Assembly: GCA_964563165.1 (NCBI GenBank) | Contig: CAZLWA010000016.1 | Location: 1-64,000, forward strand | Source of the DNA: CAZLWA01 sp964563165 | Lineage (GTDB): Bacteria > CLD3 > SB21 | DNA length: 64,000 nt | Direction of reading: 5' to 3' | In this document: one piece after another, positions 1 through 8,595 of the stretch | Layout: every line of letters begins with the position of its first letter | Position numbering within the stretch: the stretch's first letter is position 1 | Translations under genes and position numbers: made by a program | Notes under the pieces: generated by a model | Told to the model about the DNA's origin: nothing | Seen by the model: the letters and a program-made list of their open reading frames with translations, nothing else | Databases searched by the model: none

Positions 1-218
1 CTTGACCAACCACCGACGGCAAAATCGTCTAATAATGTTTTTCCGTCAATGAAACCAATCATAATTATTATCATGAGGGGTTAAACTCAAGCTTTTGAAT
101 GTTTTGATCCCGATCCGCGATCTTGGCATAAGAATTGATGACTTCATACAGTCGAACATCTCGGCTAAGTGAACAATTGGTAATTGCTCTTAGGTGGGCA
201 GACTTATGGAGAGGGCGT

Positions 219-2693
219 ATGCGTGCAAAGTCTTATAGGTTTTGTTTATATTTTGTAGTTCTTGTCACGACGAACTTCTGTGAGAGGCTTCAGGCCCAGT
301 TGTTCACCGACGTCACAGATATCGCGGGGTTTCGAACTGCAATCCAAAGAGTGGTTAATAGCGCATGGTGCGATTTTAACAAGGACGGCCATCTGGATCT
401 TTTTATTCGCGACGGCGAAGCCGGCAAGTACCACCTGATGCTGAATCATGGTGACGGCTCTTTTACGGATATCGCGGAACAGGCCGGTCTGAATTCGGGG
501 CTGTCCATTGTGTCAGGCGTATGGGGTGATTTTAATAACGACACATGGCCGGATCTGGCCGTCTTGGGAAGAGTGGACGGCGCCCATCTCTCTGCCAGGA
601 CTCAGCTTTTTAAAAACCTAGGAAACAATCAATTTACAGACATTGCTCCTGCAGCAAATATGGATCTTTCCGGGGATGGCGAGACGGCGCAGTGGCTTGA
701 CTATGACGGAGACGGGGATTTGGATCTAATTACGCCATATTATGTCACCACAAATCCTCCCGTAGGTACGCATCTGTTTCGAAATGACGGAAGCGGCAAT
801 TTTACGGATGTGACCGTGTCATCCGGAATTTATACGAAATTTAATGCCGAAGGCGCAGTTGTTTTTGACTACGATATCGACGGCGATCTCGATGTGTATC
901 TGTCCGGCACCCTATTCAGAAATAACGGCGACGGAACATTCGCCGATTTCACCCAAGGATCGGGGTTGGCGGGTGCATTCGATGAAGGATGTTCTGCCGG
1001 AGACTTTGATAACGACGGTTTTATTGATTTACTGATTTGCGAGCAGGACCATCCGGTACAACGCTACACGCGTCTCTATCGTAATCTCGGAAATGGAACT
1101 TTTCAAGAAGTCACTGATCAGCAGGGCATTCCGCACACACTCAATTGGGGCGCGGGATTTATTGATTACGACAACGACGGATGGCTCGACATCTGGGTAG
1201 GCTCAGATTACAATGAGCAATCATTATTTTCGCTCTATGAAAATCAGAACGGAACCGGTTTTACCGATGTGACTCCCACGGCAGGTCTTCCGCGGGTGAA
1301 TTACTCAGTACCTGCCTGGGGAGACTTCGATAACGATGGAGATATGGACCTCGTTATCGGCCAATTGGATTCTGCGGCTGCCGACGCGCCTATGATTCTT
1401 AAGAATCAGACTAACAATCAGAACTTCTTATTTGTCAGAGCGACGGATCAGCGCGGATGTGAAAATCAATTCGGAGCCGTCATCAGAATTTATGATGCGG
1501 CAACACATGCTCTGCTTCAGACCCGCGGGGCCGGATTGGGTGGAGGATATTTATCTCAAAATCAATACAGTACGCATTTCGGAATTTCTGAAAACGGCGC
1601 CTATGACATCGAAGTGACTTTCCCGGGCACCGGGGGAAACTTTGTCCGGATTGGTAAGGACGTGAATTCCATATTGGGTCACATGGTACCGTCGTCGCTC
1701 GGCAATGATGCATTGGAAAAAACCATCGAAGTGCGAAGAGACGGACATGTTCAAATCGGCGGCTTATTGCACATTCCCTTTCAGTCGGCGGTAACGTCGC
1801 TGCTTCACGATAATCAAACGGGCCTGACGTCAGATTTGTTAACACTGTCGTGGTGGTGCGCTCAATCTACTCCGCGCAATTATGAAGTTCAAATTTCCAA
1901 CGAATCTGACTTTCAGGATCCGGAATATGTTCTTTCAGACATCCGGACAGATAGTATTCAGTTGAGATTGACGTCGCCGGGAATTTATTTCTGGCGTGCA
2001 CGGATCACAGATCCGATCCTGGTTTCACCGTGGAGCGACTTATTTAGTCTCGGAATTGACACGGGATCTCCGATTTTTGAAGTGAATCCTGTACACCCGA
2101 AAAACAACGATACGCTGACGCTGTACAAGGCTCCGATCCTGAGGAAATTTGTCTGGAATAAAGTCTTGAATTCCAACGAGGGTGATAGCGTCTATTATTC
2201 ATTTCGCCTTTACGGCGGCGGTCTGGACACGATCATCAGCGGTATTCAGGATACGTTTGTACAGATTTCCGGTACCCGCCTTAGAGAAGAAACCTGGTAC
2301 GAATGGAAAGTTTCAATAACAGAAGGGCATTTGGAAAATTCATCCTTGCACGCATTCAATTTCAAGACGACACAACGGATTTCCATCTATCATTCCAATC
2401 TGGTACCGACCCGTTATGCTCTCGATCGAAATTATCCAAATCCTTTTAATCCGTCAACGACCTTTCGTTTTCGCCTGCCCGACCCGAGCGATGTCCAATT
2501 GGATGTCTATAATATCCTGGGACAGAGAGTTGCTACGCTTATCAAGGGCGAGATGGACGCCGGATTTCGGGAATTCACATGGGATTCCGGGTCTATTTCA
2601 AGCGGTGTTTACATCGTGCTCATTCGGGCTCAAAGTCTTACCGATCCCGGTCAAAAGTTCACATCCACACGAAAAATCGTACTTCTGAAATAA
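219..2693 (+). CDS. Secreted FG-GAP/VCBS propeller protein with ASPIC/UnbV domain and Por-type C-terminal sorting signal
   Basis: Likely an exported or surface-attached beta-propeller protein of unknown ligand. Seven calcium-loop-like repeats are visible (for example DFNKDGHLDL, DYDGDGDLDL, DFDNDGDMDL), followed by an ASPIC/UnbV module (QFGAVIRIYD ... FGISENG), a fibronectin-like stretch (YFWRARITD) and a C-terminal sorting domain with NYPNPFNPSTT and GVYIVLI. That last domain is the type used by T9SS-like export in FCB bacteria. I start at the ATG at 219: GGAGAGG lies a few bases upstream, and a signal peptide (MRAKSYR, hydrophobic core, LQAQ) follows at once. An in-frame ATG at 135 would add 28 residues without signal character. 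It sits alone upstream of the polysaccharide genes. Fold and export class are well supported; function is unknown. Confidence 0.88.
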   Translation: MRAKSYRFCLYFVVLVTTNFCERLQAQLFTDVTDIAGFRTAIQRVVNSAWCDFNKDGHLDLFIRDGEAGKYHLMLNHGDGSFTDIAEQAGLNSGLSIVSGVWGDFNNDTWPDLAVLGRVDGAHLSARTQLFKNLGNNQFTDIAPAANMDLSGDGETAQWLDYDGDGDLDLITPYYVTTNPPVGTHLFRNDGSGNFTDVTVSSGIYTKFNAEGAVVFDYDIDGDLDVYLSGTLFRNNGDGTFADFTQGSGLAGAFDEGCSAGDFDNDGFIDLLICEQDHPVQRYTRLYRNLGNGTFQEVTDQQGIPHTLNWGAGFIDYDNDGWLDIWVGSDYNEQSLFSLYENQNGTGFTDVTPTAGLPRVNYSVPAWGDFDNDGDMDLVIGQLDSAAADAPMILKNQTNNQNFLFVRATDQRGCENQFGAVIRIYDAATHALLQTRGAGLGGGYLSQNQYSTHFGISENGAYDIEVTFPGTGGNFVRIGKDVNSILGHMVPSSLGNDALEKTIEVRRDGHVQIGGLLHIPFQSAVTSLLHDNQTGLTSDLLTLSWWCAQSTPRNYEVQISNESDFQDPEYVLSDIRTDSIQLRLTSPGIYFWRARITDPILVSPWSDLFSLGIDTGSPIFEVNPVHPKNNDTLTLYKAPILRKFVWNKVLNSNEGDSVYYSFRLYGGGLDTIISGIQDTFVQISGTRLREETWYEWKVSITEGHLENSSLHAFNFKTTQRISIYHSNLVPTRYALDRNYPNPFNPSTTFRFRLPDPSDVQLDVYNILGQRVATLIKGEMDAGFREFTWDSGSISSGVYIVLIRAQSLTDPGQKFTSTRKIVLLK

Positions 2694-2800
2694 TCCATTG
2701 CGCTAAAATATCTGGCATTTTCCTGCAAAAATTCTTATTATCCATCGCTATCTTCGGGCAAATAGCACAAACTTTGAATTAGATATAGAATCAGAATATT

Positions 2801-2877
2801 GAGCCGGGGACGGACAACCCGGCAAACGGCACTGTGCGATCACTAAGGTTTTAACGATCCGACGGAGACCCGCATCA
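2801..2877 (+). promoter_or_regulatory. Structured 5' leader of the Wzi-like gene, class unknown
   Basis: The leader directly before the Wzi-like gene can form a perfect 6-bp GC stem (GCCGGG 2803-2808 with CCCGGC 2818-2823, 9-nt loop). GATC occurs twice around 2840 and 2856 and could make a weak second stem. The 3' part contains GGAGACCCGC, which doubles as the ribosome binding site and resembles the B12-box core of cobalamin riboswitches. The element is far too short to be a full cobalamin riboswitch and does not fit the c-di-GMP-I consensus. Inference only. Confidence 0.35.
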
Positions 2878-4596
2878 ATGTTTATTTCCCGAGAACGTTA
2901 TCAGAAAGCATGTGGACCTTTTTTACTTTTTTTTTTCATCTTCTTGTGTTCATTCTATTTCGAAGGCTCTGCTCTTGCCCAGGACCACTTCGAGAAATTT
3001 TTTAGCCAACATCCTTCCGTTAATCTGCCTCTGGATCATTTCGCCTACGGATTCATTGAAAAACTAGAAACCAAGGGAATCATTCAGCCGTCCCTTGCAT
3101 TGCGCAATAAGCCGTTTACGCGAAATGCTGTAGCCGGGATCATTCTCCGGCTGGAGCAAAAGCTGAAAGAAAAACCGGATTTACTTACCCGAACGGAGAG
3201 AGCATTGCTCTTGAAACTTGAAGGGGAGTTTCACGTTGAACTTGAGCGGGTTCACGCAGAAATTCCGAAGAACGAAGTCAAGAAACATATTATTGCTTTC
3301 AAGTCAAATGCCGACAGTACTTTGACCTATGTTATCGGCGATGCCTTGCTAGATGAGGCTTTTGACATCAGGCGCTCCGATTTTCGAAGAGACAGCCTCA
3401 ATGAGCAATCCAGTCTCACGACGGTGCATGGCAGCGCACGCGGTGTCCTGAAGGATGACATTGCATTTTATGCGGATTTTACCAGCACCCTGATCAAAGG
3501 GTCCAAGACTATCACGAAAGGAAATTTTTCCGCTACGCCCGTGGGGACTATTAACGAAGCGAATAAAAATTTTTACGCCCTGAGATCCGATGCCTATCTG
3601 GTGATTCAGCCCAAATGGTTTCGTTTGCAGTTTGGTAAAGACCGTCTCGTGCTGGGTCCGGGAAAGCACAGCAATCTGCTGCTCTCCGACAATGCTCCGT
3701 CGTTCAGCAACGTACGGCTGGACGTCGCCTTTGAGCGTTTGAAATTTACCCACATGCACGGCTGGCTTCGCAGTGAGCCCAAACGGTTCGGTCCCGACAG
3801 CAGCGTCAGCGGTCAAAAATATATCGTGGCGCACCGATTGGAATTCAAAGTCTTTCCCTGGTTGTTTCTTGCGGGAAACGAAAGTGTGATCTACGGAGGG
3901 CGCGGATTAGAGACGCTGTATCTTAACCCCATTATGGTTTACCATATAGCCGAGCAGTATGCAGGCGATAAGGATAATAACCAAATCAGTTTCGACGCGA
4001 CGTTATTTCCGGCTCCGCGATTAAAAATTTATTCGGCTCTTTTTCTTGATGACTACGTTCTCACCCGAAATCCGTTCACCTATTGGAAACAAACGTGGGC
4101 GTTCCAATTCGGGCTGTATTATGTGGAGCCGTTTCATCTTTCGGACGTTGATTTCCGGTTCGAATATTCACGGGTTGAACCGTTCACTTACGCCCACAAG
4201 TATTCTTTACTGACGTATTCCCATTTCGATGTAGGATTGGGGAGTTTTTTACAGCCTAATTCGGACGACTATTTCTTTGAGATTCGTTATCAACCTTTGC
4301 GCAAGATTGTTCTCACTGCCAATTACGAGTATACGCGCCACGGCGACGGCGATATCTATACTTCCGGGGAATCCCTCGGTTACGTGTATGGCACATCCGG
4401 AAAACATACCAAGAAATTTCTAATGGGTACCCGGGAACTCAAACATATTATCGGCGTTAATTTCCAATACGAAACTTTTCAACATCAGTACTTTTCTTGC
4501 AATTATAATTTTGTTCATGCCGCCAACTTTCAAAACGTCAAAAGTCAAAGTATCGATAAGCATCAAATTCTTGTCGGCTATCGGATCGACTATTGA
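2878..4596 (+). CDS. Capsule assembly Wzi-like outer-membrane beta-barrel protein
   Basis: Outer-membrane protein expected to help hold or export extracellular polysaccharide. The 572-residue product begins with a signal peptide whose long hydrophobic run ends near SALAQ (about residue 34). A soluble helical part follows (to about residue 130, LERVHAEIPKNE), then a long stretch of alternating aromatic and polar strands typical of a porin-like barrel (for example VIQPKWFRLQFGKDRLVLGPG). The last residues (HQILVGYRIDY) end in an aromatic, as barrel proteins recognised by BamA usually do. Wzi-family proteins (Cap_assemb_Wzi) share this layout. It is followed by three sugar-transferring enzymes, which supports a role in an exopolysaccharide or capsule pathway. 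Family assignment is by pattern only. Confidence 0.72.
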   Translation: MFISRERYQKACGPFLLFFFIFLCSFYFEGSALAQDHFEKFFSQHPSVNLPLDHFAYGFIEKLETKGIIQPSLALRNKPFTRNAVAGIILRLEQKLKEKPDLLTRTERALLLKLEGEFHVELERVHAEIPKNEVKKHIIAFKSNADSTLTYVIGDALLDEAFDIRRSDFRRDSLNEQSSLTTVHGSARGVLKDDIAFYADFTSTLIKGSKTITKGNFSATPVGTINEANKNFYALRSDAYLVIQPKWFRLQFGKDRLVLGPGKHSNLLLSDNAPSFSNVRLDVAFERLKFTHMHGWLRSEPKRFGPDSSVSGQKYIVAHRLEFKVFPWLFLAGNESVIYGGRGLETLYLNPIMVYHIAEQYAGDKDNNQISFDATLFPAPRLKIYSALFLDDYVLTRNPFTYWKQTWAFQFGLYYVEPFHLSDVDFRFEYSRVEPFTYAHKYSLLTYSHFDVGLGSFLQPNSDDYFFEIRYQPLRKIVLTANYEYTRHGDGDIYTSGESLGYVYGTSGKHTKKFLMGTRELKHIIGVNFQYETFQHQYFSCNYNFVHAANFQNVKSQSIDKHQILVGYRIDY

Positions 4597-4650
4597 TTCT
4601 CTGTGAAATGGTCGAACCTCACAATTAACTATTTTCAATGTCCACCAGCT

Positions 4651-4669
4651 GGAAGAGAGGCCGTTTATC
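4651..4669 (+). promoter_or_regulatory. Ribosome binding site and apparent ATC start of the DUF1972 glycosyltransferase
   Basis: The purine-rich sequence GGAAGAGAGG (4651-4660) is followed after 6 nt by ATC (4667-4669) and then by the codons of KIAIIGSRGYP, the conserved beginning of DUF1972 glycosyltransferases. The frame is open back to the stop at 4604 but holds no ATG, GTG or TTG before the conserved block; a CTG at 4649 lacks a binding site. The site decides the start. Confidence 0.55.
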
Positions 4670-5803
4670 AAAATTGCAATCATAGGATCCCGCGGTTACC
4701 CTTATGTCTACAGCGGCTATGAGACTTTTGTCAAGGAATTGTGCGAAAGGCTGGTCACGAAAGGTTTCAAAATAACCGTCTATTGCCACAAAAATCTTTT
4801 CACGGCATATCCGCAAAGTGTTAACGGCATCAGATTGGAGTACATTCCTTCGATCGAAACAAAAGTAATGAGTCAGCTGCCTCATTCTTTTTTTTCCATC
4901 ATACATGCGTGCACCATGGATTTTGACGTGATTTTCGTGGTTAACTCTGCCAATGGTCCTTTCGGATTAATCACAAAATTATTTCGACAAAGAACTATCA
5001 TTAATGTGGATGGACTTGAATGGCTTCGGCCGAAATGGAAAGGCCTTGGTTCCTTGTATTTTTATTGGGCGTCCAAAATGAGCACGCGGTTATACGATGT
5101 GATCGTAACGGATTCTGCGGAAATGGAAAAAATTTATAAGAAAGAATTTCAAGCGGACTCCAGGGTGATCGCATACGGGGCCAACGTGAGAACATCCAAA
5201 AATCCTCAACTTATTAGGCGGTGGAATCTCTCAGAAGACGAATATTGCCTGATCGTCGGCAGGCTTGTTCCGGATAATAATGCAGACCTTCTCGCCCGTG
5301 AGTTCATGAAATCCAAGTCAAAAAAGAAGCTCGTGATCGTAGGAGACGTTCCCTATGCCGATTCCTACGTTGAACAGATCAAGTCCCTTCAGGATGACCG
5401 GTTGGTGTTTACCGGCTATGTTACGGATGCCGACGAGCTTGCCGAATTGTATCATAACTGCTATCTTTATTTGCACGGTCATGAGTTCGGCGGCACCAAC
5501 CCAACGATGCTGCAGGCGTTGGCCTATGGGTGCGCCATTTGTGCTTTGGACACGGTCTTCAACAGAGAAATGCTGCAAGACGGCAGCTATGGGGTTTTCT
5601 TCACCAAGACCGAATTTTCATTGGCTTCGACGATTGAGGATTTAGAATTGCATTTCGAAAAAGTCAAATCATTACGGGAAAAATCCCGGACCCGAATTAT
5701 CGAAAATTATACATGGGAAAAAATTACCGACCAGTATGCCGAATTGTTATATGAAGTAAGCGGCTGCGAGAATCAGGTTTCAGTAATTAAGACTAAAGAA
5801 TGA
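4667..5803 (+). CDS. Glycosyltransferase, GT4-type with DUF1972 N-terminal domain
   Basis: GT-B fold glycosyltransferase expected to add a sugar (often rhamnose in this family) to a lipid-linked oligosaccharide on the cytoplasmic face. The N-terminal domain starts with IAIIGSRGYPYVYSGYETF, the DUF1972 hallmark. The C-terminal nucleotide-sugar domain has YCLIVGRLVPDNN, KLVIVGDVPYADSY and the GGTNPTMLQALAYG block that normally binds the donor. The conserved N-terminus is encoded upstream of any standard start codon: the first TTG in frame is at 4739 and would cut the glycine-rich loop away. I therefore place the start at ATC 4667. The 3' end overlaps the next gene (ATGA, 5800-5803), so the two are translationally coupled. 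An ATG-to-ATC change (variant or sequencing error) is the main alternative. Confidence 0.85.
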   Translation: MKIAIIGSRGYPYVYSGYETFVKELCERLVTKGFKITVYCHKNLFTAYPQSVNGIRLEYIPSIETKVMSQLPHSFFSIIHACTMDFDVIFVVNSANGPFGLITKLFRQRTIINVDGLEWLRPKWKGLGSLYFYWASKMSTRLYDVIVTDSAEMEKIYKKEFQADSRVIAYGANVRTSKNPQLIRRWNLSEDEYCLIVGRLVPDNNADLLAREFMKSKSKKKLVIVGDVPYADSYVEQIKSLQDDRLVFTGYVTDADELAELYHNCYLYLHGHEFGGTNPTMLQALAYGCAICALDTVFNREMLQDGSYGVFFTKTEFSLASTIEDLELHFEKVKSLREKSRTRIIENYTWEKITDQYAELLYEVSGCENQVSVIKTKE

Positions 5804-6615
5804 CTACGGTGCAGAAAGATCAGCCATTCGGTTTTGCAGTCCGTGAGAGGTCACATTTGCCGCCCTGTAAATCTCTGTTTGGAGTGGATCTCTCCATTGT
5901 TGATTATGATTCCGCAAGCGATTTGATCATCGCGCAGGCTTTGGCGCATCAGAGCTATGGGGTCACGTCATTGGCCGTACACGGCCTCGTAACCGCTATC
6001 ATCGACAAGAAAATCGGTGAACATATAGCCAAGCTTGACATGGTGACTCCCGACGGACAGCCCATACGATGGGCATTAAACAGTTTTTATAATCTGGGCA
6101 TCAAAGACAGAGTTTACGGACCTACGTTGACTTTGCAGGTACTTGAAAAAGCCGGTCGAAATAATCTCAAGGTGTTTTTATACGGCAGTACCACTAAGAC
6201 GCTGGACAAGTTATCCGAATTTATTCGGCGAAAGTATCCAACCGTCGCGATTTGCGGTGTTCACAAAGATCGTTTTCGTGATGCGACTGTCGAGGAAGAC
6301 AGCGAGGACATTGAGAAAATTAACGCTTCCGGAGCCCATATTGTACTGGTAGGACGGGGATGTCCGAGACAAGAAGCTTGGGTATCCGACCACCTTGGTA
6401 AAATCAATGCGGTGATGATGGCGGTTGGCGCTACATTTGATTTTCATGCGGGAACGGTCAAACAGGCGCCGCCTTGGATGCAAGACCGAGGATTGGAATG
6501 GTTCTTTCGTTTTCTTCAGGAACCCGGACGCTTATGGAAGAGGTACTTAATCACGAATACGTATTTTATCCTGCTCTTCTTAAAATATAAATTTATTTTG
6601 AGGAGGCCGTTTTGA
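5800..6615 (+). CDS. WecG/TagA/CpsF family glycosyltransferase
   Basis: GT26-family enzyme, which usually transfers N-acetylmannosamine(uronate) or glucose to an undecaprenyl-linked acceptor in capsule, teichoic acid or ECA synthesis. Family motifs are clear: HGLVTAIID, the MVTPDGQPIRWALN block with the catalytic Asp, VYGPTLTLQVLEKA, VLVGRGCPRQEAW and AVGATFDFHAGTVKQAPPWM. The product is 271 residues, slightly longer than the family core because of a 25-30 residue N-terminal lead. Start ATG overlaps the stop of the upstream glycosyltransferase by 4 nt. It very likely acts in the same polysaccharide as its neighbours. The sugar donor cannot be read from the sequence. Confidence 0.92.
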   Translation: MTTVQKDQPFGFAVRERSHLPPCKSLFGVDLSIVDYDSASDLIIAQALAHQSYGVTSLAVHGLVTAIIDKKIGEHIAKLDMVTPDGQPIRWALNSFYNLGIKDRVYGPTLTLQVLEKAGRNNLKVFLYGSTTKTLDKLSEFIRRKYPTVAICGVHKDRFRDATVEEDSEDIEKINASGAHIVLVGRGCPRQEAWVSDHLGKINAVMMAVGATFDFHAGTVKQAPPWMQDRGLEWFFRFLQEPGRLWKRYLITNTYFILLFLKYKFILRRPF

Positions 6616-6840
6616 TGAAAAATTATTTCGGGCTTCGGCCACACGCTCTTTGTTGAAATACAGATTGTTTTGATCGCTTCGACCGTATCGTCACGCATTA
6701 ATTTATTTGGCTTAAAAACGAAAAATTCGTACCTTAGACTTCTCTATGAATTTTGACGAAAAATGATTTTTGAATGCCCACGTAAAAAAGTGGAGCTCAG
6801 AGCCCTGGAATTATCCGGTGCATTTTTGAATTAAACAGTT

Positions 6841-8241
6841 ATGCATACCTATCGTCAGTCGCTTTATATTCTCAGATTTTCCGCCGATGTCGCAGCGCTA
6901 TGCGTTGCCTTTTTTTGCTCCGCCTATTTTGTTCTTCAGAACTTTAATCAGGAGCCGGACAGCCGGACTTATTTCTTACTCTTGTCGCTTGTTCTGGTGT
7001 GGTCGTTTTCGGCACGTATCACGGGTCTCTACGATGAGTTCCGCTCCCGTAATTTCAGTTTTGAATTGATATTACTGATCAAGAACATTCTCATTCAGTT
7101 TATTGCCGCGGTATGTATACTGTTTTTAATCAAAGATCTTATTCTTTCCAGGACGTTCGTGGTCCTTTACGGTGCGGCCAGCATGACAACCATCGTGTTA
7201 GAGAGATTTCTGCTGCGCCGCGCTCTGAATTGGCTGCGGGTACGCGGACGAAATTTGCGGCATATTCTGATCGTTGGCGCGGGGGAAGTCGGAAAGAATT
7301 TTTATGATACTATTCTGATCAATCCACATTTCGGTTATAGGCTGGTGGGATTTTTGGATGATCAGGCCAAGGCGTCTTTGAACGGCCACTATTTGGGCAC
7401 GATCGATGAACTGGACAGGGTTTTGGCCCATAACAGCGTGGACGATGTGATTGTTGCGCTTCCCAATTACGCCACGGAGCGTTTGAACGAAGTTATCAAG
7501 GCGTGTGCGAATCACACGACCCGCGTCAAGATCATTCCCGATTATTTCCGATTCGTTTCAGACAAATTTGAAGTGAGCATGTTTGGGAGATTTCCGGTCA
7601 TTTCAGTTCGAAAAGACCGGCTCGATGAAATCCATTGGTACATTTTAAAAAGGGCATTTGACGGGATCTTTTCCTTAGCGGTGTTTGTTTTTGTCTTGTC
7701 ATGGCTGATTCCGTTGATCGCGCTCGCGGTCAAAGTTTCGTCGCGCGGTTCCATTTTTTTCAAACAAGAGCGCTGGGGCCGGGATAATAAGAAGATCATC
7801 TGTTATAAATTTCGTTCGATGATTCCTGAGAGCAGGGATGTGAACGCGGATGGCCATTATCAGCAGGCGTGTCCGAACGATTCGCGCGTAACGAAAATCG
7901 GAAGAATTTTGCGCAAAACCAATTTGGATGAACTTCCGCAATTTTGGAACGTCCTCATTGGAGAGATGTCGGTAGTCGGTCCGCGTCCGCATCCGACGCC
8001 ACTCAATCTGGAATCCAAAGACGTGATCGAAAACTATATGCTGCGGCATCTCGTCAAGCCCGGTATTACCGGCTGGGCACAGGTCAATGGCTACCGCGGG
8101 GAGACGCGAGATCCCGATTTGATGCAAAAACGCGTCGATCGTGATATTTGGTACATCGAGAATTGGTCGTTTTGGCTGGACATCCAGATCATTTTTTTGA
8201 CGATCTGGCAGATGTTAAAAGTGGATTCCAAAGCATATTGA
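6841..8241 (+). CDS. Polyprenyl glycosylphosphotransferase (undecaprenyl-phosphate sugar phosphotransferase, WcaJ-like)
   Basis: Initiating enzyme of exopolysaccharide assembly: it moves a sugar-1-phosphate from a nucleotide sugar onto undecaprenyl phosphate. The 466-residue protein has four N-terminal membrane helices (to about residue 120), a Rossmann-like domain (ILIVGAGEVGKNF), another membrane helix near residue 280 and the catalytic bacterial sugar transferase domain with CYKFRSM, NLDELPQFWNVLIGEMS, VVGPRP and PGITGWAQVNGYRG. Full length relative to WcaJ/CpsE. The 225-bp gap upstream shows a small hairpin (CCAC/GTGG, 6780-6795) but no gene. It probably acts with the two glycosyltransferases just upstream, although the gap suggests its own transcription signal. 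Confidence 0.95.
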   Translation: MHTYRQSLYILRFSADVAALCVAFFCSAYFVLQNFNQEPDSRTYFLLLSLVLVWSFSARITGLYDEFRSRNFSFELILLIKNILIQFIAAVCILFLIKDLILSRTFVVLYGAASMTTIVLERFLLRRALNWLRVRGRNLRHILIVGAGEVGKNFYDTILINPHFGYRLVGFLDDQAKASLNGHYLGTIDELDRVLAHNSVDDVIVALPNYATERLNEVIKACANHTTRVKIIPDYFRFVSDKFEVSMFGRFPVISVRKDRLDEIHWYILKRAFDGIFSLAVFVFVLSWLIPLIALAVKVSSRGSIFFKQERWGRDNKKIICYKFRSMIPESRDVNADGHYQQACPNDSRVTKIGRILRKTNLDELPQFWNVLIGEMSVVGPRPHPTPLNLESKDVIENYMLRHLVKPGITGWAQVNGYRGETRDPDLMQKRVDRDIWYIENWSFWLDIQIIFLTIWQMLKVDSKAY

Positions 8242-8595
8242 AAAAACGCAGGACTGTAGCGCACCCAGATGCTTTTTGTGACGTGAGAAATATTTTTTCT
8301 TCTTCGGTATTTCTCCGGTTTTTTTTGTCAAGCGGAACAAGTGAACAAGAGCCGCCGGAGAAGGGACGCCTCTTTCCCCGATCATAGTACTTCAAAGCCT
8401 GTCTCCTAACTGACAAAAAAGTCAGAAGCCAATAGGCCTCCCCGGTTATCAAAATACGCTTAATCGCCCGGTGACTCAGAATCGATTTGTTATCGGTTAC
8501 AGACTTGATTATTAGGCCCAAATCAAATATATTCTTTCCTCTCACGTAAGGTATATTTTCAGGAATTTTATTTTTTTATTCTCATAAGGCGTCTT
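8242..8595. other. 354-bp intergenic region, no convincing gene
   Basis: It holds a short CTGAC/GTCAG hairpin (8410-8425) and, near its right end, the arginase promoter. A 118-codon frame on the minus strand crosses it, but the composition and lack of any recognisable motif argue against coding. Confidence 0.5.
8505..8533 (+). promoter_or_regulatory. Putative promoter of the arginase gene
   Basis: TTGATT (8505-8510) and TATATT (8528-8533) are separated by 17 bp, 62 nt before the arginase ATG. The same -10 hexamer is found before several other genes in the window. Confidence 0.5.

Noticed and set aside
2801..2877. Cobalamin or c-di-GMP-I riboswitch before the Wzi-like gene
   Set aside because: Only a GGAGACCCGC end and a GC stem resemble parts of these classes; the length and the remaining consensus blocks are missing.
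8189..8545. 118-codon minus-strand frame in the gap before arginase
   Set aside because: Overlaps the 3' end of the sugar transferase, contains the arginase promoter in antisense, and shows no domain or signal.
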